Assembly: GCA_905178155.1 (NCBI GenBank)
Contig: CAJINV010000004.1
Coordinates: 4,768,518 to 4,832,517 of the forward strand
Direction: 5' to 3'
Source: Amoebophrya sp. A120
Taxonomy: Eukaryota; Sar; Dinophyceae; Syndiniales; Amoebophryaceae
Length of the DNA stretch: 64,000 nt
The notes under the pieces are model-generated. The model was not told the DNA's origin and searched no databases. It worked only from the letters and a program-made list of their open reading frames with translations. A program made the position numbers and the translations under genes. Positions 34,931-46,182 of the stretch are shown here, in pieces. Every line of letters begins with the position of its first letter. Positions within the stretch are counted from its first letter, which is position 1.

Positions 34931-36343
34931 ATGATGCCACCTCCAGTTGTCTCTCCTCCTCCTCCTCCTCCCACTCGTCTCTTGCTTTTCACGCGAACGG
35001 AAAGCGAGATTTTGTCCCGACTGCTGGTCTGGATTCAGCATTACAAGGCGGCGGTGGTGCCGGGTCTGGAAGTTTTGGTCCTGACCGCGGGCGATGTGCC
35101 AGTGAGAAATGCAGACAACACTTTGTTCCAGGAGACTCAAGGACAAAGAACACAAGCAGGAACTTCTACACGACAGGCGGTACCAGTAGAGGCAGCGGCT
35201 CTTACGACCGCGCATACCGGTGTAGTAGAAGAAGTGGACCAGAACAGACATGCAACTACTTCTTCTCAGGAGCATCAAATAACGTCGTCTTCTGGCAGCG
35301 GCTGCATGAGCGCCGCGGCCTCGGTGTCCACGCCGAAAAATCTCCTTGCGGCGAACCAAGATTTTCTCTTCGACGGCTGGTTAGTGCAGGAGCAAGCGGC
35401 GGTAAAGCGCAAAGACGTGGCGACGCGGTGCGCAGAATTCCAGCCCGACTTTATCGTGTCCGTCTTGTATCCGAAGAAAATTCAACTTGAGGTACCACTT
35501 ACTACGTACAAAATTTGTTTGCCGGAAAAATCTTACTTAATTTGTCACGCAAAATTTGTAAATAAGACTAGATCGTCTAGTACGCCGCAGCACTTGACGT
35601 TGATGCACAGTCATGTGCTCTACTATTCCTCTCAGGTCCTCCAGCTCGTTCCGGAAGGGCTCGCGGTCAACCTGCACCCGTCCCTCCTTCCAAAGCACCG
35701 GGGCAGCCTGTGCCAGTTCTGGCCGATATTCGAAGGCGACAAGGAATCTGGCGTGACCGTGCACGAGATGCTGGAGCGGTTCGACAGCGGCCCCATTTAC
35801 CACCAGCACGCAATCCCGATATCGGAGGGGATCGAGACGGCGCTCTCCCTGAACCGGAAAATTCTCCACGCACTGGAGCTCTGTTTCGATTGGACGCTGC
35901 AACTATTTTTCGCGGAGGAGGTGGGGGGCAGGATACGGGGGGCTGCAGCAGGTGACGAGGAAGTACAAGGAGATAGAGAAACCGTTGGTCTACAAGTTGA
36001 AGTTGATATTAGGAATCAAGTTAAAGCAGAGAAAGTCGCGAGGATACAGCAGGCACGGACCGCGACGGTGGAGCTAGATGAGCAGAAGTACCCGTACCAC
36101 TACAAGCGCTTTCCAGAGGACGGGATCGTCAACGAAAAGTGGGACCGGCGTCAGAAAGACCGCTTCATCCGGGCCATGTACTTTCCGCCAAAACCCCCGG
36201 CGAGGGTGCGCATAGTGGTGTCTGGGAATAAAGTTGAGGCGGGAGAGGTGGTGACCACGTTGCGCGGTGTAGATTCGCTAAGCGAGTATGATCAGTTGCG
36301 AAGAGCAGGCGGCGTTCCTGGACTGGTGGGCGCAGGAAGTTGA
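34931..36343 (+). CDS. Formyltransferase-fold protein (10-formyl-THF dependent type)
   Basis: Exons are 34931-35491 and 35636-36343, 422 residues. The intron is 144 bp and has no in-frame stop, so a longer form with 48 extra residues could exist. The conserved core is NLHPSLLPKHRGS at about residue 199 and FDSGPI at 236-241. Asn199, His201 and Asp237 fit the catalytic N-x-H...D pattern of the family, with the same His-to-Asp spacing as GART (36 residues). GDKESGVTVHEM fits the family segment G-x(3)-TGVT. The tail RFPEDGIVNEKW..FIRAMYFPPKP resembles the post-catalytic part of methionyl-tRNA formyltransferase-like proteins. An insert rich in Gln, Thr and Ser (about residues 65-130) breaks the N-terminal nucleotide-binding half. 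It could formylate Met-tRNA, a sugar or a small metabolite; the exact substrate is not decided. Confidence 0.7.
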   Translation: MMPPPVVSPPPPPPTRLLLFTRTESEILSRLLVWIQHYKAAVVPGLEVLVLTAGDVPVRNADNTLFQETQGQRTQAGTSTRQAVPVEAAALTTAHTGVVEEVDQNRHATTSSQEHQITSSSGSGCMSAAASVSTPKNLLAANQDFLFDGWLVQEQAAVKRKDVATRCAEFQPDFIVSVLYPKKIQLEVPLTTYKICLPEKSYLICHAKFVNKTRSSSTPQHLTLMHSHVLYYSSQVLQLVPEGLAVNLHPSLLPKHRGSLCQFWPIFEGDKESGVTVHEMLERFDSGPIYHQHAIPISEGIETALSLNRKILHALELCFDWTLQLFFAEEVGGRIRGAAAGDEEVQGDRETVGLQVEVDIRNQVKAEKVARIQQARTATVELDEQKYPYHYKRFPEDGIVNEKWDRRQKDRFIRAMYFPPKPPARVRIVVSGNKVEAGEVVTTLRGVDSLSEYDQLRRAGGVPGLVGAGS

Positions 36344-36749
36344 TAACGAGGGGCTGCGCCGGCGCACCAAACGTGATTCGGCTTCCAACCCAAAGCGCGT
36401 TCCACTTTCGATGTGTTGCAATATGAGTCCGAAGAGAAGATTGCAAGACCCATGTCGATGCATCGAGGACTCACACACAAGGCTTGGCACCTTCTGGAAC
36501 TGAGAAGTGTAGAGATGTGTGCTCTCGTAAAAAAATGACGAACTTCAAGAAATCGAAGGTGCCAGCAGAAGTACGTAGTTGTAGACAGGCATGCCATGAT
36601 CTTGTCTTGGCTTCGGCTTGCTCTTGCGTGTCGCGTAAAGTTGAGTTGTTCGTCAGCCGATCAACCAGGCGCTACCAGCGGGAACAAAAAAATAAAATCG
36701 ATCGTGTTGTGGAAATACATCGCGCGAAGACTAGAATGCGTGCGCAGCT
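36344..36749. other. Intergenic spacer after formyltransferase gene
   Basis: About 400 bp of ordinary composition leading into the second GC-rich island. No coding frame or RNA gene was recognised. Confidence 0.4.
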
Positions 36750-38240
36750 TCATTCCCAGCAGGGCCGTCCTGTTTCGGGTCCCTTTGGGTCCGGGACGCC
36801 AGGCCAGCCAGCCTGTTCCGCTCAGCAATCACGCGGAACATAGACGCCCACCGGCCGCCGTTCTCGTGCGAGCGGGGCGCCCTGCAGGACCGGCACAAGG
36901 GCGCCGCGTGCCCGCCGAGCTTTGGCGCGCTTCCTTCGATTGGCTACAGCCAAGCACCCGACTGAGCGACATCAGGCGCGGCCCCCGCGGCCGAAACTGG
37001 CGACGGAGTGAGATAGAGGGGACAGCGCGCCAGCTGTGTACTTCTGCGCGGCGTTGTTAGATTGGTGATCGGCGCCGCCGTCGTGGATATGAATGAGATG
37101 ACGCCCGGACAGGTTGCGCCAATGACGGCCGGGCATACATTCCGCCGTCGGCCAGGCACTGGGCCAACTAGGCAGCGCCCTCGATTGGGCAAGGCCTGCC
37201 AGCGCGCATAGCGCCGACGACCTGCCTACCCGCGCCGCCAGCCCCGGGGAAGTGTATGAGCCAAGGGTCGGCGTTTCAAAGTGGAAAACCGCCATCAGCA
37301 TCAAAAGCATCGGCGGCATTGTTTTGGTGAAGTTCTGCGCTTGCCCACCCAGCATGTGGAGCGGCTTCGCCGGCTGCCGGCATTGCGAGCAGGTGGGGCG
37401 CCGGTCGGGGTTCCTGCCGCCCCTCGTTCCGTGCCCCTTCACCCGGCGCGTGGCCGGGTGGGCGCGGTGTTTCTAGGGCCGCGGCTGTGGGGGACCTGCC
37501 TGCGCCTTTCCCTCTGGGTGGGCCGCGACGAGATGTGGACGCCAACCGCTACACGGGCGGAAGTTGCGTAGGCAAAGCAACCGAGTCGCCCGGCGGGGGC
37601 GCGGCCGTTTCATTCTTTGCCGGATTCGATTGGCCGCGTCTTACTTTGCCGGGGCAGAAAATTGCTTCTCCGAGGGCGCGCCCTTGGCGTCGAGAGAACG
37701 ATGGGGACGAATCGCGTGCGGTAACATATGCCACTACGCGCGAAGCCTGCCGGGGGACACCGCGGGCAGACGCTGCGCCCCGACGCCCCCGGCGCTCGCT
37801 GTTGTTATCTATGTCAAAGCCAGGGCCGGGGCGCGCGCCCAATCCGATCCCCGGCCGGCCGCAGCCCTTCGCTCGCACGGGGGGGGCGGGCGTGAGTCCG
37901 CCGGGCGGCAGCGAGCGCGCCCCCGTGCGTTCGTTGCAGGCACCCGCGGGGGCGCGCCGCCGCAATTCGCGCCGCAAGCTTCCCCCCCGCCCCTCCCAGG
38001 CCGGCGGGCTTCTAGGCGGGGGGGCGATTGGCACCCAGACACAGGGCGAGGGCGCGCGCCCATGTTGCGTGTTTGGGTTTTCGCCGTGTTTTGTTTTCTT
38101 TATTTTTGAAGGGGCCGAGCGCGAGCGGGGGCGGTGGGTGGCCCGTCGTGTAGTGCCCCGCCCTATGTCTCCTCTGGTAGGGTGGCCAGTGTTTTCCGGG
38201 CGCCCGCGAAGTGGGTTCTAATTCTAACCGGCCGGCCGCC
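36750..38240. other. GC-rich island 2
   Basis: About 1.5 kb of very GC-rich sequence with abrupt edges, like the island at 21040-22565 but without obvious sequence identity to it by eye. Overlapping open frames on both strands (the longest about 240 codons) are explained by the lack of A and T and show no domains. Confidence 0.7.
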
Positions 38241-38782
38241 TTTCTATCTATCTTGCGTTGCTTCAATCGAAAACAGAACAAAATGAAAAATCAATGCAAG
38301 GGGAGCTCGCACGCCCAGAGGTCTGACTCGGCGGCGGCCACCAACGTCGTCGGTGGGTGCGTGGCGTCTGCGCTTCTCTTCGAACCTGTGTTGGTGGAGT
38401 CATTGTGTTTGGCATTTCTTGTTTCGTTGCAGTCTACAGCATGATCTGTTTCTGTTGTAGTGTAGCGCAAGTTCTTTATTTTGAGCGCGCTTTCCATCTG
38501 AAGATCCTCTTGCTTCTCGACATTTTGGTTGCCAGTGGACGAGGAAGATGCCTTTTATGGGTTCATCACTGTAAAAATGGTATTTCAGAACCACACGCAC
38601 GCCGCTCAAGAAACATAAATGTTGCAACAGATTTGACGCTAACCCTGACCAGTCGTAGACGCATTATTGAAGTTTTCTTGGATTTGTAAACCACCAGCCG
38701 AATAACGCAGGCACCGTGAGTGCTGGAGCTCTTCTTAAGACCACAAAGAACACGGAGGAAGCACAAAACCTGCTCCGTCAAC
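38241..38782. other. Spacer and 5' region of next gene
   Basis: About 540 bp of ordinary composition. The frame of the next gene is open upstream of its ATG back to 38720, but the segment up to 38782 lacks coding character. Confidence 0.4.
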
Positions 38783-41700
38783 ATGCAGTCTGGCGTGAGT
38801 CCGTTGCACGGCCGCGCCGTGGACTTCATCCGCGGCATTATGTCGGGACAGATGGTTGGAGCCGAGAATTACGGCGTGGTCCGCGGGGACTACAATTACG
38901 ACTTCTCGGTTCGCCTGGAGGGCGGGGCCGCGTTTTCGAACACCGGCATCCTGGTCGCGTCCGCCAACGAGCGCAAGGCCGAGTCCGGGTCCGAACTCCC
39001 ACTCGGGATCAAGTGCACCTGGAAGCGGAGGTATCATCTTCCGGTATTTTTTCTACTTGTTTTGTTTCTTTTTACGTTTCAGTTTCTACTTTCTGTTTTT
39101 ACAGGCGAACTACATGGTTACGGTTCATCTTCATACGCTTGTTATTTTGCAGAAGTGGTGCCAGAAGACTGTTGTTTGCTTCTGGGAGACGCATCATGAC
39201 AGTTGTAGCTCCTCCCATGGATCAACAACATGCTGCATCTGTTTCGTGCTGCACATTCAAACTCACTCAAGAACCCTCCTTTCTCTACAACAAACCCCCA
39301 GGATCCTAGACGCCTCCTCCAGCTCTTCCTCTAGCTCCTCCCTCGCGGCCGAGGGCCTCCTGGTCGAGATCGCCGGCATCTCGACCAATATGTACCAGAT
39401 TTCGGCGGACGACATTGGGTGCAAAATCGTCGTGGAGGCCCGGCTCGCCGACCCGAACCACCTGCACTACCGGGGCGTGGCCATCGGGGAGATTGGCCCC
39501 TTTCAGCTGGACCCCAGCACGAGGCGCAGTCTGGACAACAGCATCGGCGCGGGAGGAAGCCGGTTTCCGGTGACGTTTTACAAGAAGGAGAACGAGCCGA
39601 AGCAGAACTACATGCTGCATGTGACCTCGGACGAAATCAAAGTGATTCAGCCAGGGATGACGGAGAGGTGCATAGTACTAGTAGTAACGGCTCTGGTGCC
39701 ATAAGGAGCGACGTCTTATTTCTGCTTAGCTTCCATTTCCAACTCCAAGAGCATGGCGCTGAACTTCTTGTGTTTGCCTTGCAGGCCTATATTTTTCAGG
39801 GTGCTCACTCCTTGGATTTGTATTGCACAGAACGCCCATACAACATCAGGTTTGACCGCGAAATCTCCATTACCTACTCCGGCGACTACCCGCGGGTGCT
39901 GATTCACCCCTTGGATACGCTGAAATTCAAGCTCCTGGTAGACTCCAGCACGGAGATGCATTTCGGCTCCCTGAGTCGCCAGTCCCGGGACTTGATCGCG
40001 CTCACCATTCGCTGCTTCCATTCCAGAAGGTATCAAGTCTCTCATGATTGCTGAAGTCAAATCCACCTTCTACGACTGGATCCTCGTCGACGGCATTGAT
40101 TTATTTCATCTCTTCGTCCTGCTCATCAAGGCGGGACACATCTTCCGAAAAGTTTCAGTGGTTCCCTGTAGTTTCTGCTCATCTTCCAAAAATTTCAGGC
40201 ACATCGCCACCGCGGCCCTTCTGGAACAGGTTTTTTCGAACCCAATCAACCACGGCGGCATGCTGAACACCGAGGACTACCAAGCCGCGCAGCTGGATCT
40301 CTGTCTCTACACCGACCGGCTGCGGGGCGAGTTAATCCGGCAGCTGGAAACCCGAATAGCCATCGAGAAGCAGTACCACAAAATTGCCAACGAGAAGACC
40401 TTTCTCGACGATCAGCTCCACGACACAATTACCAGTTTCACGGGCATGATACAGGATCTGCAGGATCAGGTAGAAGAAGAAGAAACCTGTCATGCACGAA
40501 CAGAGAAAAAAATGCAGGTTGATGAAGTAAGATTAGCCCTCTTCCCCTGAAAAAGTTCGCTATCGGTAGCGGTATGTCGGTTCTATGGTTTTTGGTCATG
40601 TAAGTACTTTTATTTCGTTTGGCCAAGTGCTACTTTCATTCACACCTACAGGTCACCACCAACGAGTCTGCTCAGGGTGGTCCCGGCGTTCCGACAGACC
40701 ACACCAGTGCCAGTCGACTGAACCCGGATCCGTTTTTCCATGCCGCGACCAGCGTCCCGCTGAAAAAGTACGAGAACCTGCAGCAAGAAAACACGCACCT
40801 CAAGATTGAGCTGGAGGAGCAAAGGAGACAAATTCTGCAGGAGAAGCACAAGGCCAAGCTCGCCGGGAACCCGTTTGGGGATATGGGTTTTGGAAGCAAC
40901 AGCTCTGGTGGCGCCGGAACTTCGAAGATCGAGCAGGAACTGCAAAGGCTGAAAGAAGAAAACCGGCGACTTCTCCGGAGCCAAGAGCCGTCCAACGCGG
41001 AAATGAGGCGGTTGCGCATAGACAACGACCAGATTCTGCAGGAGAGGGAAGAGTTAGTGCGCAGGCTGGAGCGGGCGGACCGGGAGAAGGCGGAGCTTAG
41101 TAGCAACTTTGTATACGTGAAGGGGGAATATGACAAGTTGCAAAACCGCATGTCATCTCCTTCTGGCGGTGGTAGTGGGATGAACAATTTCACCGTCGGC
41201 GGGTCTGCAAGTTCATCGACCTCACCGTTTGGGGACCCGTTTAGTATTTCCGCGGGTGTTTCACCCGGGCTCGGAGGCGGGGAGCAGTATTCATTGATAT
41301 ATTTTTTCATGTCGTCGTAATTTTTTCTTGTGGTAGTTGTGCTGAGAAGTAGATCAAGGTAGAAGTAGAATTTTCTGTGACAAACATGCTGTTCCAAAAT
41401 GTTCGTGTTTCGACTAGATTGGTCGCACTGAAGATTCTTTTCCACTTTTCAACGAACCACTCCCGCTCAGCTCATCTTCCGCCGGTGGCCGCAGCTACCG
41501 TGCACTGCAAGAGGAGCGCAACCGCCTGGCGCAGCGGGTCGAGCAACTTACCCAGGACGCGGAGAAGGCGAAGACCAGTCAGGATCAGGGCATGGAGCGG
41601 GTCATGACGAGCAACGCGAGACTCTTGGAGGAGAAGGATCGACTGCAGCGGGAGGTGGAGCGCGTGTCGCGACTGTACGCTGACGCGGTAAACCACGCCG

Positions 41701-41867
41701 CAGCCACGTCCGCGGGTATGGGCGGCTACGGGAGCAGTGACGAGTTGCAGCAGCAGGTGCGGACCTTGCAGGTCGACAGTCTGAAGAAAGACGAAAAAAT
41801 CCGGGTGCTGGAATCGGAAAACGCGAGCTTGAAAACCAGAATACGCAAGCTGGCGTCAGTCACATGA
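38783..41867 (+). CDS. Coiled-coil protein with Ig-like (AIR9 A9-like) N-terminal part
   Basis: Exons are 38783-39030, 39302-39667, 39850-40029, 40199-40469, 40652-41316 and 41471-41867, all GT-AG, 708 residues. The first 200 residues contain CTWKRR, then GLLVEIAGISTNMYQISADDIGCKIVVEARL, a pattern like the repeated A9 module of plant AIR9 and related microtubule or cytoskeletal proteins (W..., Y.P...DIG). Residues about 205-265 carry YSGDYPRVLIHPLDTLKFKLL and RDLIALTIRCF. From about residue 280 on the protein is mostly heptad-like coiled coil (YENLQQENTHLKIELEEQRR, LEEKDRLQREVERV) and ends at a stop after RIRKLASVT. The donor at 41317 is less certain. No introner element is present. The A9 resemblance is from memory of the pattern and is tentative. 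Confidence 0.65.
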
Positions 41868-42610
41868 TGTTCTTGACCGGGCGGGTTTCATGAAGATGGT
41901 TTTCTTCTGATTTAATAGCTCCTGGCTTTTGATCATATTCTGCTACGCCCTGCTTCCATGAGAAGATAGCGCTCATGCTCATCTGCCACAAGAAGATAGA
42001 TGATGACGCCGTGGCACCACGATGTTGTCTACAGATGCGGCAAGCGTGTAGCTGATTCTACCCACTGCCACTCAAACAACGCCTGCGTCTGGAAAGAATT
42101 TACAGCGTCCGGCTGCACAGGAAGCCCTTATTCCGTCTCTGATGTGACAGTGACAAAACAAACATCTATGTCGTTTAAACGTATGGTGTGGGCGATGTCG
42201 TTTTTCTTGTCTAATATAGCGAGCTGCGATGGGAAGAACGAAGAAGTAAGAGAAAAAGAGCGAATGGTTGGAGAGAGTTCTAGTACTTGAGACGAGACTC
42301 GTAACATCGCTGACTAGCACTCGTAGACCTCACGCAGGAACAATATGGTTACAACGGGTGCGCATTCTGTTTATCTTCTTCTTGCGCTCGACCAGTTGTA
42401 TGAATCGAATGTGGGACCGCCACGCACGGTAATCGAATCAAACCGCGTTGCCGCTCGGGAGTCGTGGATGTAGATCTACACGAGCACACGACTCATCGCA
42501 TCAAGCAAGGTATGTTAGACGAGGTGTGTTGAGCAACAAGCCTGTATGATTTAAGTACTCATTTTTCTCATACAACATCAAGAAGAAGATAGCAACAGAG
42601 ACAGAAGACG
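41868..42610. other. Intergenic spacer
   Basis: About 740 bp without a coding frame of good character and without introner elements or RNA genes that could be recognised. Confidence 0.45.
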
Positions 42611-45147
42611 ATGTCATTGTCACGACCCCATCACGGGCGTCCGAGCGGACGACGGCATGCAGCCTTGGGCAGTGGCGCGGCCACTGGGCTTCGTAGTTCT
42701 TGCTGCGGGACAAAATGTGGTAAAAACTCCCGGGGACCGCGCTTCCCCGTCCTTTTCCAGCTCGTCCGCGCAGTCGTGGCAAGGATCCATGACGCAGCCA
42801 GCAACAACCCAGGCAGCGTCGACGTGCTGAGATCCAGTTCATCAACTGCCAGCAGTGCCAGTGTCGAGTTTGAATTGGACCCGGACGCAGACACTTCCGA
42901 ATTTTTTCCCCATGTCGACGTTTTTTCGCCGGGGGCCGCGACAGCGCCACTAGAAGAAGCTACTTCAAGGAGCACAAGACGTCGTGGCACTACTGCTCCC
43001 CCGGAGGTGGACCTAGACCACCCTGTCTTCCTTGACGATCAGCCTACCACGAGCAGCGCCACGTCGAGAGCTGCGCAACCACAGCAGTTGAGATCGGAGC
43101 AACGAGGCGGGAGCAGCAGCAGCTCGTCTTCAAGGAAGACAGGACAGGGCACCGAGACGTCGGCCGACCTGCGAGACGAAAAAAGGGCTGGAAGCCGCCC
43201 GGTGCACCGTTCTGCACGTAGCCGGGAGACTAGTAGAAGAAGTTCCATGACGGGGTCAAGCGAAAATGAAGCTGGGTCTTCGTCGTCCTCTTCTTCGTCC
43301 CTCATAGAGCTGAACATTACCGGTCGAGAACACGACCATCCCAATCATCTTGTCCAACAAAGCAGACACCAGCAGCAACATCCCGGTTTTTACCACCACG
43401 AGGACCTGTCTACCACTTCTGACGAAGTAGCCCGAGTCGCGAACAAGCTCGTGCGGAAAGAGCACGGGGGCGGCAGCATGCTGGAGATTGATGGTCGTGC
43501 AACTTCTACTCTCGCAGCGATGAAATCCAAATCGTCATGGCAGTCCGGGAGTGCAGCTGCCGGCACCACGCCGAGCAGCAGCAGCAGCTCATCCTCTGCC
43601 CTTGGTGGAGGTACAGGTGGTCCCAGTCCCACCCAGCAGGCGTCTTTCTCGCAGGCGCAAGCCGAGTCTCAATCTTCAACGACCACGAAGACGGGAAACA
43701 CAACGGTCGAGGCCCCAGACATGATTCTCGCTGGAATGTCCTTTGTGGGGGTCGGCCTGGTCGCCGCGGTGTCCTACCAATTGGGATTTTCTAAAGGAAA
43801 ACTTGCGGTAAACTTTCTTCACTTGTTGTTCAACTATTACTTTAGATTAAGATTTGCTGATCATGGATTGTACCTCTACCTTTATTTCGTAGTCCCGCAT
43901 CATGATACGCATCATGTTTTTCATCGTGTGAACAATTTTTTTTTTAATGACAGAGTGGCGGCGGCGAGAAGGGTGCTGCCGACCTTCTCGCCCTTCTTCA
44001 AGCCGGCGGCGTCGGAAATCTTGCCAGTATGAGCACCAGCTCCTTCCAAGCGGAGGCGCCAGCTGTTATGCATACTACAAAAGTATGATCGTAGTGGTAG
44101 AAGTCGACGTACAACGAAAAACAACTCATTGCAGTGAAGCATTACAGATTTGGATTTGCATTTTTGCTAGATCAGCATGTTGACAAAACCCTGCACTCTC
44201 GTACAAGCATACTTTTCCAAGGCATAGCTCCACCGTCGCCCCCGAGACCACCGAAAGCGAAGGCCCCCGCCGCGAAAGCGAAGTCCGGCAGCGGCGGGTC
44301 GCTCACGATCGCCACTGGGAGCACGGCCTTTGGGAAGTCTTCCACAGACGTGGCTTCCGTCGCGAAAGCTGCCCCGAAGGCCAAAGCCACTGCAAGTTCG
44401 CCGTCTCCCCGTGGTTCTTCCGGAGGTTCACCCAAGAAAGGTGGCCCCGACCGGTCCTCTGGGCAGACGCTGGTTATCGACGGTCTCGGGGTGAAGAACA
44501 TCAACTTAAAGGCCAAGGCGGGCAAGCGGATCATCAAAAAAGACGGGGATCCGCCCAGCCCGAAGAAGCATCTGACGTGGCGAGACGAAACGAGTCCGAA
44601 AAACCGGGAGTCGGTGATATGAACTGCAAAAGCATCGTACTCGTATAAATGCATTACAAATTTTCTCAGCATGAAAAATAAAATTTGTAATGCGGATTTA
44701 CCTTAAGACAAAGATTTGTAATGCTAGACTTGCATTTATACGAGTACGATACTTTTGCACGGGATAGGTGAACTTTATCAGCGACCGAGGGGAGGACCAG
44801 GTATCATCTGTAAAAGTGTCTGGGTCTGGAAGAATGCATGTTTGTCATGCTTGTTTGGCATAACTCTGAAATCTGTCATGCACGTTACCCAAGAGCTCCA
44901 CTTTTCTGTGATGCAGAAACGCAGTTTGTCATGCAGAATAGGCAACACCTAGAAGCTCAGAAACTTGTCATGCTGAGCCAGCATTTGTGGCTTCATCATG
45001 AGACGCCACCCAGCATCACAAGTTTCCAGACCCAGACATTTTTACAATCCATACCAGGCGGCGTTGATGCAGTTTGCAGCCCAGATGGCGGCCGTGGAAG
45101 CAGCGAAGGAAGATCGGGGGGTCGACGACGACGACGGGGAGTACTAG
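42611..45147 (+). CDS. Ser-rich single-pass membrane protein with Lys-rich tail
   Basis: Exons are 42611-43807, 43954-44066, 44232-44617, 44772-44801 and 45059-45147, which sum to 604 residues with phase kept. Residues 1-370 are Ser/Arg/Gln-rich and disordered. A single hydrophobic segment, MILAGMSFVGVGLVAAVSY (about 371-389), is the only membrane candidate. After it come a Gly/Ala-rich part, a basic Ala/Lys/Pro-rich tail (KAKAPAAKAKSG) and a helical end (AALMQFAAQMAAVEAAKED) closing with acidic residues. The first intron is GT-AG. The other three interruptions are introner elements, and a 30-nt exon lies between two of them. The last joint can also be read as GT-AG. Function unknown. Confidence 0.72.
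44067..44226. mobile_element. Introner element, AAAAGTAT family, diverged (160 bp)
   Basis: The left end TATGCATACTACAAAAGTAT mirrors the right end ACAAGCATACTTTTCCAAGGCATA-like sequence. The flanks GCTGT (44062-44066) and GCTCC (44227-44231) match at 3 of 5, so this copy looks older. Removal gives ..EAPAV|PSPPRPP... Confidence 0.82.
44618..44766. mobile_element. Introner element, AAAAGTATCGTACTCGTA family (149 bp)
   Basis: The left end carries GCAAAAGCATCGTACTCGTA and the right end its mirror TACGAGTACGATACTTTTGC. The element begins TATGAA and ends GGGATA. Target site GGTGA is duplicated exactly (44613-44617 and 44767-44771). Removal gives ..RESV|NFISDRG... In unspliced RNA the frame stops at the left border. 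Confidence 0.93.
44802..45053. mobile_element. Introner element, GTCTGGGTCTGGAA family; readable as GT-AG (252 bp)
   Basis: The left arm is GTAAAAGTGTCTGGGTCTGG; the right arm in reverse complement is GTAAAAATGTCTGGGTCTGG. Target site CCAGG is duplicated exactly (44797-44801 and 45054-45058). Removal gives ..RGEDQ|AALMQF... Because the target site ends in AGG, the same product results from a GT-AG intron at 44801-45057, the only element here where that is so. Confidence 0.93.
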
Positions 45148-46182
45148 TAGGGCGGACGAGAAAAGCAAGGAAGTTGTAGCATGTCAGTAGAGCAGCTGGT
45201 GGAGGTCGTGTGCCAACAACAACGGCGACATCCAACAACAGGAGCTACAGCTATGAAATGGTTTGAAGTACGGAGCTGAAAATCAGAATGAGCCAGCAAC
45301 AACGTCGGACCAAGACGAACGACGCACACGACGCACTGTTGAAAATTTTCCAAGAAACAAAAAGCTATCACTTGTACAATATCACAGGGCAGAACCCAGC
45401 AGCACAGTTTCAACAGTGACAAAAAAAACAGACACGAGGGGACTGCAAACATGTACATGCATCGGAGTCGGTGCTGCTCTACTAGCTTTGCCATTTTCAA
45501 GTTAAGCGGAGTTCTGGCAACCTCAACTAGGTGAAGGCGCGCGCGCGTTGTCGCGTTACCGCGATGTCATCAATTTCTGGAGGTTCAGGCTCGCTCCTCC
45601 TCCTTCGCTCTTTCTTCTAAGTATTTTGTGCGAACACGTGGTCGTCGTGGTTTCTAGCACTATGCATGCCACAATGAGTGCAAGATCAAGCAGTGAGTCC
45701 GAGTCAAAGGTCAGTGTATTGAGTGCACCAGCAGAGGAGGTTACGTAGGCACTTTAGAGAGGGCTGTGGTTTGTTGCGGCACAAATGATGAATGAGAGAC
45801 GCAAAGGGCAGCAAACGAAGGCGGCAAAGAGGTCTCACAAAACACGTACGGGGAACAAACTTTTTTCAGCATAATTGTTTTGGGCGCTTCCACTGGCTTT
45901 TGCGCTTGCGGCCACCGCTGCACCTACGCCTACCACGGGAGGTGGACGAAATAATAGCTACTAGCAAGTCTATAGATCATATACACTTTTTTTCAGAGAG
46001 AGTATCTATTTTGTTCGTTTTTCGCCCTGTGAGCAATTGCAATCCACCCGCCTGCCTCGCTGCGACAAGGGAGGTGCTGGACGAGATTCTGATTCGCTTC
46101 GACACAACATCGACTACATTCATTTTTTTGTTTCATACTTTTTTCAAAAGCAGTATATTCTAGTTGTTAAACAGAGAAAGAC
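45148..46182. other. Intergenic region
   Basis: About 1 kb. Only short open frames on both strands; no introner element and no RNA gene recognised. It holds the 3' UTR of the membrane-protein gene and the 5' region of the zinc-ribbon gene. Confidence 0.45.

Noticed and set aside
34660-35490. Frame of 276 codons overlapping the formyltransferase start
   Set aside because: Ser/Gly-rich shadow frame; the formyltransferase frame contains the conserved catalytic motifs further on.
37487-38221. Open frame of about 240 codons in GC island 2
   Set aside because: Same reason: compositional openness in both strands, no start context or domain.
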